From contig CAIYOZ010000164.1 of NCBI GenBank assembly GCA_903927945.1, positions 1 to 52,299 on the forward strand: DNA of 52,299 nucleotides, in the 5' to 3' direction. The position numbers and the translations under genes were made by a program. The stretch comes from an uncultured Bacteroidales bacterium (GTDB lineage Bacteria; Bacteroidota; Bacteroidia; Bacteroidales; Paludibacteraceae). The notes under the pieces are model-generated. The model did not search any database. It was not told the DNA's origin and saw nothing but the letters and a program-made list of their open reading frames with translations. Position 1 is the stretch's first letter. Every line of letters starts with the position of its first letter. Positions 7,759-16,921 of this stretch are shown here, piece after piece.

Positions 7759-9450
7759 TTACAATCCGTTTGCACCTTGTATCAGGGCATTTAAGTTTTG
7801 CTGATCCAGTACCGTATTCTTCGTTCTATCGATTAATCCACCCGTATCCCAGAAAAAGGGTAACATTCCATTTGCAATTGCTTGTTTTACAATATATTTG
7901 TGGTAATACGCCCTTGACGCTAAATGAAGAGTTAATGCATCACCGGTTAAATTATCACGGCGCATGGCACCAAATTCACCCATTATAACCGGTATCCCCT
8001 TATTAACAAACTGTATCTTCATCATGTTGAAATAGGAATCAACAGTACTTTCTTCACCCCACGTGGGATTATGAGCTGTATCGGTTGTGGAGTGATAGTT
8101 TGCACCCCAGTAGTAGAACATATTGCCCCAGCTGGCATCGGCAGTCATACCACAAAAATTCCAGGGTGTATAGTAATGTATTTCAGCCATTAATTTATTC
8201 GCTATGTTGTCCGTAGGCATACCGGTCATGAGTTTATTTGTGGTAACAATATCGGTTGAGGGCCCCTGTACGACTAATGTACGATACGCATTTTTACCAC
8301 CTGTAGAGCGCACTGCATTGATAAAGGTTTGATGATACGACATCAATACGGTCATTTGTTCCGCTGTGGTGACAGCCGGTTCATTGGCACTGGCAAACAG
8401 GACATGTTCATCAAAATCACGCATCGTTACGGCAATTTGCTCCCAATAGGCTTTTTGTTTCGCATTGACCGCTACCTGTTTGGCTACCGTACAGTTGCTC
8501 TCGAGCCAGCCGTCATCCCAGTGGATATTAAGGATCACATACATATCGTTATCAACACAGTATTGTACTACTTGTTTAACCCTTGCCAGCCAACCGGGTT
8601 TTATGATCAGCGTGGCTTGATCCGCATATTGATCCCAGGAGCAGGGTAAACGAATGGCATTAAAGCCGCTTTGTTTTATTGCTTTAATCAGGTCATTGGT
8701 GATCATTGGATTTCCCCAAGCAGTTTCTCCTCCGGTAGCCTCCAGGGTATTGCCGATATTAATACCCATTTTGATTTTTTCAGCAAGTTGCACAGCTGTA
8801 CTGCTCATGCCGGTGGCATCGGGAGCGATGTAAAGATCTTTTCCTGCTTGAGTTACAGTGACTGTATCTTTCTCATTTCCGATGGTATAAATGATTAATC
8901 CGGTACGGGTAGCCACCTGGTTGTTTTCTGCAATGGTATAAGCTTGTTGAGTTTTGTCAACAGACACCGATTTCAACTTAATCCAATCGTTATTAGAGGC
9001 GAAAGTGAATGTGGTATCTGATGATTGGGTAGTGAGGTCTATTTCACCACCAACGGTTGACATTGTAAATTTATTCTGACTTAAAATGATATACTGAGAT
9101 GTTTTTTGGGTAACGGTTACCTCTTTTTTCAGCGATCCGGCAGTAAATGTTATCACAGCCTTACGTATGGATGGAGTCTTGTTTTGGCTTACCGATATTT
9201 TTATCTGGGCATTCCCTTTGGTTCCGGAAGTTGTGGAAAGTGTGCACCATGTATCAGAAACAGCAGCACTCCAATCCGAACTTGTTCCAAGCATCAGGAT
9301 ATTGTTATTGGCAGCTCCTGTAAATGTTATTTCCTGAAAAGACAAATCAATCTGAGGTTCAGGAGAAGTATCATTTTTGCACGAATAGCACACAAACATA
9401 ATCGCGATGGATGATACTAAAAGAATAATAAGTTTTGAAATTCGGATCAT
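7759..9450 (-). CDS. BACON-GH5 endoglucanase lipoprotein, likely endo-xyloglucanase
   Basis: A 563-residue surface lipoprotein: lipobox ending at the Cys of CYSCKN near residue 25, two tandem BACON domains (about 40-117 and 120-203, with SSDWSAAVSDTWCTLS and NNDWIKLK cores ending in VTVTQ), and a GH5 TIM barrel (about 215-560). Catalytic residues are acid/base Glu357 in SANEPAV and nucleophile Glu492 in IMGEFGAM. The KMGINIGNTLE start of the barrel is typical of GH5_4, the subfamily of surface endo-xyloglucanases in Bacteroides, which also carry a BACON domain. It would cut the glucan backbone outside the cell so that SusCD can import fragments. It is the last gene of the minus arm. Subfamily assignment is from motif memory, not a search. 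Confidence 0.9.
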   Translation of the reverse strand: MIRISKLIILLVSSIAIMFVCYSCKNDTSPEPQIDLSFQEITFTGAANNNILMLGTSSDWSAAVSDTWCTLSTTSGTKGNAQIKISVSQNKTPSIRKAVITFTAGSLKKEVTVTQKTSQYIILSQNKFTMSTVGGEIDLTTQSSDTTFTFASNNDWIKLKSVSVDKTQQAYTIAENNQVATRTGLIIYTIGNEKDTVTVTQAGKDLYIAPDATGMSSTAVQLAEKIKMGINIGNTLEATGGETAWGNPMITNDLIKAIKQSGFNAIRLPCSWDQYADQATLIIKPGWLARVKQVVQYCVDNDMYVILNIHWDDGWLESNCTVAKQVAVNAKQKAYWEQIAVTMRDFDEHVLFASANEPAVTTAEQMTVLMSYHQTFINAVRSTGGKNAYRTLVVQGPSTDIVTTNKLMTGMPTDNIANKLMAEIHYYTPWNFCGMTADASWGNMFYYWGANYHSTTDTAHNPTWGEESTVDSYFNMMKIQFVNKGIPVIMGEFGAMRRDNLTGDALTLHLASRAYYHKYIVKQAIANGMLPFFWDTGGLIDRTKNTVLDQQNLNALIQGANGL

Positions 9451-9517
9451 TTTATTGAATCTTTGAATTATGTGTAGAGATTATCATGAAATGTCAGTTA
9501 TCCAACAAGTAATGTGT

Positions 9518-9994
9518 TTAGAACTTTGAAAAACCGGCATTTAGTTCATCCAATTTTTTCTTCTGGTTATCTGTCAATTTTACTCTCTTAAGTGCCTGAT
9601 TATATTGCTGTACTTGCGATCCCCATTGCATCGTTACTTGCATATATTTTTTATCTTTTGTCAGTGCGGGGTTTTGCTTTTCTTTATCAGTGTATTGCTT
9701 GAGCATTCTCAACGAACTTTCAAAGTAGACTAAGAGTTTCTCGCTTTCGTCCATCTGGCTTGTTTTTCTCATCAATGCAGCATTGAATCTATCCATTTCG
9801 GATTTATATTCATCCGAAGAGGTAAAAGTAGAGTCGTTAACTGCTTTTGTGCTCAATTCATCTCCTTTTTCGGATACATCTTCTATTTTCTTTATCTGTT
9901 CAACTTTCTTTTGTCCTTTCGAGCAACCGAAAACAACAAAACAACAAACTACCAGTATAAAAAGAGATTGCCTTTTAATAATTACTTTTTCCAT
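9518..9994 (-). CDS. Small lipoprotein of unknown function inside the PUL
   Basis: The 158-residue product has a lipoprotein signal peptide (lipobox VFGCS, Cys24) followed by a charged, almost wholly helical chain rich in Lys, Glu and Gln (KKVEQIKKIEDVSEKGDEL; QYNQALKRVKLTDNQKKKLDELNAGF) likely to form a coiled coil or helical bundle. No carbohydrate-binding or enzymatic motif was seen. It sits between the glycan-binding lipoprotein and the GH5 gene on the same strand, 68 and 67 nt from each, and is preceded by an internal hairpin terminator, so it may be expressed at a lower level. It is not a usual PUL component. Confidence 0.8.
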   Translation of the reverse strand: MEKVIIKRQSLFILVVCCFVVFGCSKGQKKVEQIKKIEDVSEKGDELSTKAVNDSTFTSSDEYKSEMDRFNAALMRKTSQMDESEKLLVYFESSLRMLKQYTDKEKQNPALTKDKKYMQVTMQWGSQVQQYNQALKRVKLTDNQKKKLDELNAGFSKF

Positions 9995-10011
9995 AATAGA
10001 AATAAAATGAA

Positions 10012-10050
10012 AAGAGATTACCGCCGACAGTTTGTTTACGGTAATCTCTT
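10012..10050 (-). terminator. Internal hairpin after the glycan-binding lipoprotein gene
   Basis: AAGAGATTACCG (10012-10023) and CGGTAATCTCTT (10039-10050) are perfect complements. On the minus strand the stem is followed by TTTTCATTTTATTT. It probably attenuates the PUL transcript after SusC-SusD-SGBP and reduces expression of the two distal genes. Confidence 0.7.
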
Positions 10051-10062
10051 AACGGGTTTTTG

Positions 10063-12003
10063 TTATTGAGCAACTTTCCAGAAGAATGATAAAACTTCAT
10101 TTTTGGAACCTCCCGGGGCCGACAATGAAGCATCGACAGATCCAAGACTCATGCCATCTGTATCTATAGTACTAAGAGAAGTACCTGATACCAGGTCAAG
10201 AAGCCATTCATCGGTGGCAAGAGGTGTTGAGAAGTATTTACCCATTGCATCGTTGATAGGTAACCAATTTGCCGGGCTCCCGATGAAACTAACAAGCGGG
10301 AAGTCAAATGTCAGTGATGGAATCGTTGGATCGATAATTACTTTACCGGTAACTGTATAACCTGCTTTTGCCAATGTACCATCTGCATTGTACACATCCT
10401 GTGTTAATGTAGCAATGACTTCTGATCCACTCGCACTCGCTGCAAATGAAAGGCTTGCACTCGCTGCAATAGCACTGGTAGCTGCAGTCCATACCCATCC
10501 ATTCGAAGTATAATCGGTTCCAAAAGTAGTCGGTTTTGTCCATCCGCCTGCACCAGCAAAGTCAGTCCAGTCAACAAACCTGCCCAGGTCCATTTTGAAA
10601 GTTTTTCCAACGAGGGCCGTTTTAAATGGTTTCAGCGGATCAGATGCAGTGGCGATTTGCGGAATCAAATGATAAACCATGTATTGGGGTGAAACAGGAT
10701 CCCGTACACCGACCCACATTCCTGAAATAGCTCCAGTTGGTGATTTTTCAATGCTTGTGATACGCCATTGATTTTTTGAGCTGGTGGCTAACGTCACCCA
10801 TCCACCGGAAATTACAAAGTTAGGTGTAATACCGGTAAAGGTATAATATCCCTTATCATCCAATGTATACGTACCTTTTGTCGAAATACCCATTGGATCA
10901 ACATAAACAACTGTATTATCTGCTGAGTTCATTGAAAGTGAGAAATTTGCATAACTGGCAGCAATGCTGGAACTAAATCCAGTCCAACTTGGATAAGCAT
11001 CTGCCGTTGTCCAGCTAGAGTTCATGGATGAGCCATCAAGGTTTGCCCAATTGAATGGAGTACTTGGTGAAAGAACCCATTTTATTGTAGTACTTGTATT
11101 TTGTGAGATAGAGTTCTGCCAGTCTGCAGGTAATGTTGGCGTTGGTTCTACACCAACATAAGTGGTAGAATAATCTTTAGAAACATAATTATAAACATCC
11201 CACCAAGGTCCCTGAGCAGGGTCGGTACGCATAACTGCAATAATCAATCGACTTGAAGTAAGCTCCAGAATTTTAATGTTGGTACTCCAGTTGGTAACTT
11301 CAGAGATTTTTGTTGCAATTCTAAGAATCGAAACATCGTTTGTAGTCAGTGTATGGTTGATTATATCCAAAAAGTAGGATCCACTGGTGGTTGCACCGGT
11401 CTCATTTGGTTTTACTACGTTTAGATGAGGACCATTCATTAAATCAAAAGTCATGGTTCCACTTAAATCGGAAGCTGTTGCTCCTATATTGCCGTTGCCC
11501 GGATCCCAGTTAATTTTGAAGCTCTCAAATCCCTGAGCAACGGTCGGATCAGCATAAGACATAAAACCGGCAGCATAGCCATATTTCCCATTATCAGGTA
11601 CCCATGTCTTCGATTTGCCAACGCCCCCCGAAAGATCAGTCCACAATGGATCGTTCACATAAGAGAGATTTGTTGTGGTAATGTTTATCTTAAAGGTGTC
11701 AGCCTGAACTAATCCACCAGCGCATTCCACACCGTAAATAAAGTTGTATTTACCTGGAAAAGCAATTCTGACGGTGTCAATTACCTTTGTTGACCGGCCT
11801 AGTGGAGTAATCCATTGGGGAGTCAATCCTGACGTTAAACTCTTCAAAACAATCTTATTTGGATCCTGTGCATCTGGAATGATGGAGTACTTCAGCACGC
11901 TCTTGTCTAATACGGTGCCCAATTTATATGCATCGGGAGTACAAGCTGTAAAAAGCATCGACAATCCGAGGAATGCAAATAATATTTTAAATTTATTTTT
12001 CAT
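10063..12003 (-). CDS. Surface glycan-binding lipoprotein (SusE/F-position, SGBP-B type)
   Basis: A 646-residue lipoprotein (lipobox FTACT, Cys21) directly downstream of susD, the usual place of the second surface glycan-binding protein. No hydrolase motif is visible. The N-terminal third resembles PKD/Ig-like repeats (VIDTVRIAFPGKYNFIYGVECAGG), followed by Trp- and Asn-rich beta domains (WTDLSGG, WWDVYNYVS, GWVWTAATS) suited to stacking on glucans. It would be anchored on the cell surface and help to capture xyloglucan for the SusCD transporter. The gene is 26 nt from susD and followed by an internal terminator. Sequence of these proteins is poorly conserved, so the call rests mainly on position, lipidation and composition. 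Confidence 0.85.
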   Translation of the reverse strand: MKNKFKILFAFLGLSMLFTACTPDAYKLGTVLDKSVLKYSIIPDAQDPNKIVLKSLTSGLTPQWITPLGRSTKVIDTVRIAFPGKYNFIYGVECAGGLVQADTFKINITTTNLSYVNDPLWTDLSGGVGKSKTWVPDNGKYGYAAGFMSYADPTVAQGFESFKINWDPGNGNIGATASDLSGTMTFDLMNGPHLNVVKPNETGATTSGSYFLDIINHTLTTNDVSILRIATKISEVTNWSTNIKILELTSSRLIIAVMRTDPAQGPWWDVYNYVSKDYSTTYVGVEPTPTLPADWQNSISQNTSTTIKWVLSPSTPFNWANLDGSSMNSSWTTADAYPSWTGFSSSIAASYANFSLSMNSADNTVVYVDPMGISTKGTYTLDDKGYYTFTGITPNFVISGGWVTLATSSKNQWRITSIEKSPTGAISGMWVGVRDPVSPQYMVYHLIPQIATASDPLKPFKTALVGKTFKMDLGRFVDWTDFAGAGGWTKPTTFGTDYTSNGWVWTAATSAIAASASLSFAASASGSEVIATLTQDVYNADGTLAKAGYTVTGKVIIDPTIPSLTFDFPLVSFIGSPANWLPINDAMGKYFSTPLATDEWLLDLVSGTSLSTIDTDGMSLGSVDASLSAPGGSKNEVLSFFWKVAQ

Positions 12004-12029
12004 ATCTGTATTTTTTAATGATTAATTTT

Positions 12030-13634
12030 TTACCAACCAGCATTTTGAATTAGTACGCCTGATGACAAAGTGACCTGATCGTTTGGTATTTGTTGGAAAC
12101 CGCGTGTAGTTGTGATATTTGCCTGTAATTGAGCGGCAGTTGGTGCAGTATGTCCATCATCCAGAAACGAGAGAGTCGTGTTATTGGCAATTGTTGAAGC
12201 AGCCGTTGTGACTCCCTGACGTAATAAATCCCAATAACGTATACCTTCACCTACAAATTCCAACTGACGCTCTGCCAGTATGTTTGCTTTTGTGGGTGCT
12301 ATGCCGGTTGCTACACCTGCACGAGTACGAACGGCATCCAGATAAGCCTGTGCATTTGGACTTTTTAACTCTGCAGCCATCAATAATACATCGGCATAAC
12401 GAATCGCAAAATAATCCTGGTATTGGCCAGTCATGAAAGATGTTACGATAGATACTCCATTCTTATCACACAAAGGGCTGTATTTTTTCAAGAAATAGCC
12501 GGTGTATTCACGACAACCTGCTTTGTCAGCGGGAGTATTGGCAATGCCCTCTTCCTTAATGGCCGTTATTGAAGCAAACTGACGGGAATCACCCGAGTTG
12601 AATGTGCCATATAATTTTGGATCAACTGTACAAGCCCCCCAACCATATTGATAAGGGTAATAGGAAGATCCACGAATTCCTTCCATAATCATCCATTCGT
12701 TTCCGGTAATGTTTCCATTGTAATCTTCTGTTGAAGAGTATTTGATGGAGAACACCACCTCAGGGTTGTTTTCGCCGGCATAGGTGACAGTTTTACCAAT
12801 AGAAGCTGCGGGCCATAAAGTGTTGAAATCAGGAACCAAACTGTGTCCACTTTTTGAAATGACATCTTCTACGGCAGCCAGAGCAGTAACGCCGGTTTCG
12901 CCACCTATTGCAATGGTGTTATCGCCGGTTCCATAATAACCATCGTAGAACAAATAGGCACGGGCTAATAATGACTCGGCAGCCCATTTGGTGACTCTCC
13001 CGCTAGCAACACTTGAATAGACTGCCGTAGGCAAGTTCGTAGCTGCAAACCGCAAATCGCTCATAATCTGAGCATAGGTCGCAGCTGGCGTAGCCTGAGG
13101 AACGATTGCAATGGTAGGTGTTAATACCAACGGAACTTTTTCGAACAAACGTACCAGGTCAAAGTAACAAAAAGCACGTATAAACCTGGCTTCTGCCTGG
13201 TATTGTGTTTTTAGGGCTACTGTTGAAGTATCCCATTTAACCTGCTCTAATTTACCCAACAAGACGTTACAACGAAAGATCGCCTGGTAATAATTTTTCC
13301 AGTTATTGCCATAAATTGAAACGTCTGCTGGAGAAACCGCTTTGTTAAATTCATCCATCAATTGATAAGCATAACCATCAGAAGAACCGGTACCACCGAA
13401 ACAGTTATCCGATAATACTTCTGAAGATACCGGTAATGCAGTACCACTATTCCAGATCAAATCAAGTCCATTGTAACACCCTACCAGGGCTGTATAAGCT
13501 TCAGCAGAGGTGTTATAATACGTGTTGGTTGTTTTCTTATCCGTCAGTTCGGTGGTCAGAAAATCACTGCACGAATTGAATGAGATCATTGCAAGAAGTG
13601 CAAGGGTTATTATTTTATATTTTTTCATATTCAT
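12030..13634 (-). CDS. SusD/RagB family outer-membrane lipoprotein
   Basis: A 534-residue protein with lipoprotein signal (lipobox FNSCSDFL, the usual SusD start) and helical TPR-like architecture: ADVSIYGNNWKNYYQAIFRCNVLL, LKTQYQAEARFIRAFCYFDLVRLF and ERQLEFVGEGIRYWDLLRQG are classic SusD motifs. It forms the lid of the SusC pore and binds oligosaccharides. Translation may begin at ATG 13634 or at the second ATG two codons on (13628). Only 13 nt separate it from susC, so the two are co-expressed in a fixed ratio. Confidence 0.97.
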   Translation of the reverse strand: MNMKKYKIITLALLAMISFNSCSDFLTTELTDKKTTNTYYNTSAEAYTALVGCYNGLDLIWNSGTALPVSSEVLSDNCFGGTGSSDGYAYQLMDEFNKAVSPADVSIYGNNWKNYYQAIFRCNVLLGKLEQVKWDTSTVALKTQYQAEARFIRAFCYFDLVRLFEKVPLVLTPTIAIVPQATPAATYAQIMSDLRFAATNLPTAVYSSVASGRVTKWAAESLLARAYLFYDGYYGTGDNTIAIGGETGVTALAAVEDVISKSGHSLVPDFNTLWPAASIGKTVTYAGENNPEVVFSIKYSSTEDYNGNITGNEWMIMEGIRGSSYYPYQYGWGACTVDPKLYGTFNSGDSRQFASITAIKEEGIANTPADKAGCREYTGYFLKKYSPLCDKNGVSIVTSFMTGQYQDYFAIRYADVLLMAAELKSPNAQAYLDAVRTRAGVATGIAPTKANILAERQLEFVGEGIRYWDLLRQGVTTAASTIANNTTLSFLDDGHTAPTAAQLQANITTTRGFQQIPNDQVTLSSGVLIQNAGW

Positions 13635-13647
13635 GTTTTCTTAATAA

Positions 13648-16600
13648 TTAGAATTTTATATTTACACCTACTAAGAATGTTTGAGGACGAGGATAAGTTC
13701 CTACATCAACACCCTGGCCAAACGAATAAACATTGCTTACATCCTTTCCTGCTAAACCTACCTCTGGATCCATGCCATTATATTTAGTAAAGGTAAACAG
13801 ATTTTCAACAGCTACATACAAACGGAATTGACTTAATTCTTTCCATTTAATTTGTTTGGCTAAATCATATCCAAGTGTTACATTCGAAATTCTTAAATAA
13901 CTGCCATCATGAACATAAAGATCAGAGAATTGCGCCCAGTTGGCATTGTCTTGTGTTACGCGAGGAATCGAGTTTGAAGTTCCTTCACCATGCCAACGTC
14001 CTAGAATTTCTGTTGTCCAGTTACCAATAGAATTTGCTTGGTTACGATAGGATTGAACAATTTTATTTCCGGAAACACCATTTGCATTCACCGCAAAATC
14101 GAAATCTTTGTATTTACCTGAAACACTAAAACCAAACGTGTGATGCGGATTTGGATCGCCGATATTTGTTTTATCGGCTGCTGAAATTACTCCATCACCA
14201 TTCACGTCTACATATTTCACATCGCCCGGTTGAGCATTTGGTTGAAGAGCCGTTCCGTTTTTACCTTTCCAGGCCGATACTTCTGCTTCATTCTGGAAGA
14301 TTCCGGCAGTTTTATATCCCCAGAAATACCCGATTGGATTTCCGGCAGATGCGCGGAAGAATTCGGGTGAGTTGTCATACAAAAGCCCTGTATTACCATG
14401 TATGATACCATCTGCTGTAGGGATATTATTTACTTCGTTATGATTATAAGCATACGAACCGGTAACTGAATAACTGAAGTCTTTCCCAATATTATTGTTG
14501 TATGACAATTGAAGTTCTATCCCTTTGTTGGTAACATCTCCACCATTGATATATGGATTTGTAGGAACACCAGCAGTAGCAGGCAACGGAGCTGCAACCA
14601 ACCAGTCTTTGGTTGTTTTGTCATATAAATCCAAGCTCAAATTTAAATGACTGTTCATGAACCGGGCATCAAAACCGAGATCGGATTGATACGAAGTTTC
14701 CCATTTTGTATTGGCTGTTCCAATTGATATAGGATATGCACCGGAAGTTAATGTGCTATTCGTATTCCCAAAATTATACTGAGCATTTGCCAAAGATACT
14801 AATGACAAGTAGTTAAATTTGGTGATATTATCATTCCCATTCGAACCCCAACTGGCACGCACTTTCAGAAAGTCCATCCAGTCCTTGGTTGATTCCATAA
14901 ACGATTCGTTACTGGCTACCCAGCCGGCTGATACCGAAGGGAAATAACCCCATTGTTGTCCTTGGGCAAAATTTGTTGATCCATCAGCCCTCATCACCAA
15001 AGATGCCAAATAGGTTTCTTTGTAGTTGTAGTTAATACGACCAAAGAAAGATGCTTGTGAATAAACTGCTTCCTGATTACCTGTCAAAGAGATTTCATGA
15101 GTTATAGTTTGTGCATCAGCTGCTGCACTACTGGGACTCATGGTTATCGTTGTGAGGGTTGAATTACTCAAATAAGCATTGTCAAAGTTTCCAAATACAG
15201 TAGTTCCTTTATTAGTACCACTCATACTTACGCCTTGATATCTACGAACTGAACTACCGGCCAACACATCAAACTTATGATCATTAATATTGAACAAATA
15301 ATTAATGGTATTATCCCAGTTCATAGTATAATTTTGTTTTGAACTTTGGGTAATAGCTTCGTAATTGTTATAGGCATAGATTGACAGCGCAGCATATACC
15401 GGAGTATAGCTATGATAGGCTTCAGAATAATAGTTCAATCCGAATGTCGACTTAATCTTCAAATTTTTAATGGGTTGAAGTTCAGCATATACATCGCCAA
15501 CCAATGTCTGGGATTTCGTATTGTTCTGGTTTGTATATTGCATCATGGCATAAGGATTAGCATCAATGTTATCCGTGTATCCGGGATAGGTAGGAGAATT
15601 CGAACTATTCATATAGTTTCCATTGGCATCGTACATGGCCAGTAATGGACTTACCTGTAATGCACCCCGAAGTGAATTGCTGTATTGTCCGGCATCAGAA
15701 ATACCTTTCTTGTTTATAAAAGAAAAGGTTAAATGTTGTCCGATTTTCAAAGCATCTCCATACATTCTGTGTTCTGTATTTGAGCGGAAGTTATACCGGT
15801 CGTAGTTCGATAGGTTTGTTCCTCCAATAATACCACCCTGTTGAGTATAGGATAACCCTAACGAATAATTGGAAGCTGCATTTCCACCATTAGCTGCCAG
15901 ATTGTAGTTTTGGGTTGGAACGTTGCTGGATAACATTTGGTCTAACCAGTTTGTTCCTGTTCCAAATGCTGTAATTTGAGATGGGGTGAAAATGGCTGAT
16001 TTCCCTGAATTGATAGCCGCTTCATTCTGAATCGTTGCATATTGTTGCGCATTCAGCATGTCGGTTTTACGAGCTACATTTTGGATGCCATAGTAAGCAT
16101 CAAAGGAAATCTGACCACCCTTTTTACTCACAGAAGCACCACTTTTCGTAGTGATCAAAACCACACCATTCGCACCATTGATACCATAGATAGCACACGA
16201 CGCAGCATCTTTCAATATGTCTATTGCTGCAATATCTGAATTGTTCAAATAGGTGATATCACCGGTGATCACTCCATCCACGACATACAATGGGTCAGCA
16301 TTACCAACAGTTCCAACACCACGAATGTTTACTTTAAAACCTCCTCCGGGTTGACCTGAAGTAGATGTAATGTTCACTCCCGCCGTTTGTCCTTGTAAGG
16401 CTTGCATGGCATTTGTGGTACTTAGTTTCTGTAAATCTTCGCCTTTTACAGAAACAGTTGCACCAGTTACTAATTTTTTCTTCTGAACGCCATACCCAAC
16501 TACAACAAGTTCATCCAACGAGTTTGAATTTTCGATTAAACGAATTGTTAGATGTGCACTGCTTACTTTTACTTCCTGCGTTGAGAAACCCACGTATGAG

Positions 16601-16869
16601 AACTTGAGTATTTCACCTGTTTTTACCTGAAGCGAAAAAGCTCCGTTAACGTCTGTGATAGTCCCCATCGTAGTGCCTTTGATCATGACGCTGACACCAA
16701 TAAGTGGTTCACCGTTGGTTTCTGACATTACAGTTCCAGATACTTTCCCATCGGAATTCTGGGCAGATGCCAGTCCAAAAGAACATAGCATGGCCGCGAG
16801 GATTACATACTTGTTAAAAAGGGTTTTTACTCCCTTTGTAACGCATTGAATCACGTGATTTTCATTCAT
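13648..16869 (-). CDS. SusC/RagA family TonB-dependent transporter
   Basis: A 1073-residue outer-membrane transporter. After the signal peptide comes the carboxypeptidase-regulatory-like domain (about 42-125, GKVSGTVMSETNGEPLIGVSVMI start), the TonB box region (LDELVVVGYGVQKKK), the plug (about 130-255, including PLYVVDGV) and a 22-strand barrel ending in the terminal aromatic of VGVNIKF. It imports oligosaccharides released by the surface GH5 enzyme with SusD as lid, driven by TonB. The long N-terminal MNENHVIQCVTKGVKTLFNK before the hydrophobic core is normal for this family. It is 52 nt downstream of the GH31 gene, so that enzyme leads the operon. Confidence 0.98.
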   Translation of the reverse strand: MNENHVIQCVTKGVKTLFNKYVILAAMLCSFGLASAQNSDGKVSGTVMSETNGEPLIGVSVMIKGTTMGTITDVNGAFSLQVKTGEILKFSYVGFSTQEVKVSSAHLTIRLIENSNSLDELVVVGYGVQKKKLVTGATVSVKGEDLQKLSTTNAMQALQGQTAGVNITSTSGQPGGGFKVNIRGVGTVGNADPLYVVDGVITGDITYLNNSDIAAIDILKDAASCAIYGINGANGVVLITTKSGASVSKKGGQISFDAYYGIQNVARKTDMLNAQQYATIQNEAAINSGKSAIFTPSQITAFGTGTNWLDQMLSSNVPTQNYNLAANGGNAASNYSLGLSYTQQGGIIGGTNLSNYDRYNFRSNTEHRMYGDALKIGQHLTFSFINKKGISDAGQYSNSLRGALQVSPLLAMYDANGNYMNSSNSPTYPGYTDNIDANPYAMMQYTNQNNTKSQTLVGDVYAELQPIKNLKIKSTFGLNYYSEAYHSYTPVYAALSIYAYNNYEAITQSSKQNYTMNWDNTINYLFNINDHKFDVLAGSSVRRYQGVSMSGTNKGTTVFGNFDNAYLSNSTLTTITMSPSSAAADAQTITHEISLTGNQEAVYSQASFFGRINYNYKETYLASLVMRADGSTNFAQGQQWGYFPSVSAGWVASNESFMESTKDWMDFLKVRASWGSNGNDNITKFNYLSLVSLANAQYNFGNTNSTLTSGAYPISIGTANTKWETSYQSDLGFDARFMNSHLNLSLDLYDKTTKDWLVAAPLPATAGVPTNPYINGGDVTNKGIELQLSYNNNIGKDFSYSVTGSYAYNHNEVNNIPTADGIIHGNTGLLYDNSPEFFRASAGNPIGYFWGYKTAGIFQNEAEVSAWKGKNGTALQPNAQPGDVKYVDVNGDGVISAADKTNIGDPNPHHTFGFSVSGKYKDFDFAVNANGVSGNKIVQSYRNQANSIGNWTTEILGRWHGEGTSNSIPRVTQDNANWAQFSDLYVHDGSYLRISNVTLGYDLAKQIKWKELSQFRLYVAVENLFTFTKYNGMDPEVGLAGKDVSNVYSFGQGVDVGTYPRPQTFLVGVNIKF

Positions 16870-16921
16870 AATTCATTTTCATTTAAAGTTAATAATTTGT
16901 TGTCTTTATTTAATTGTATAG

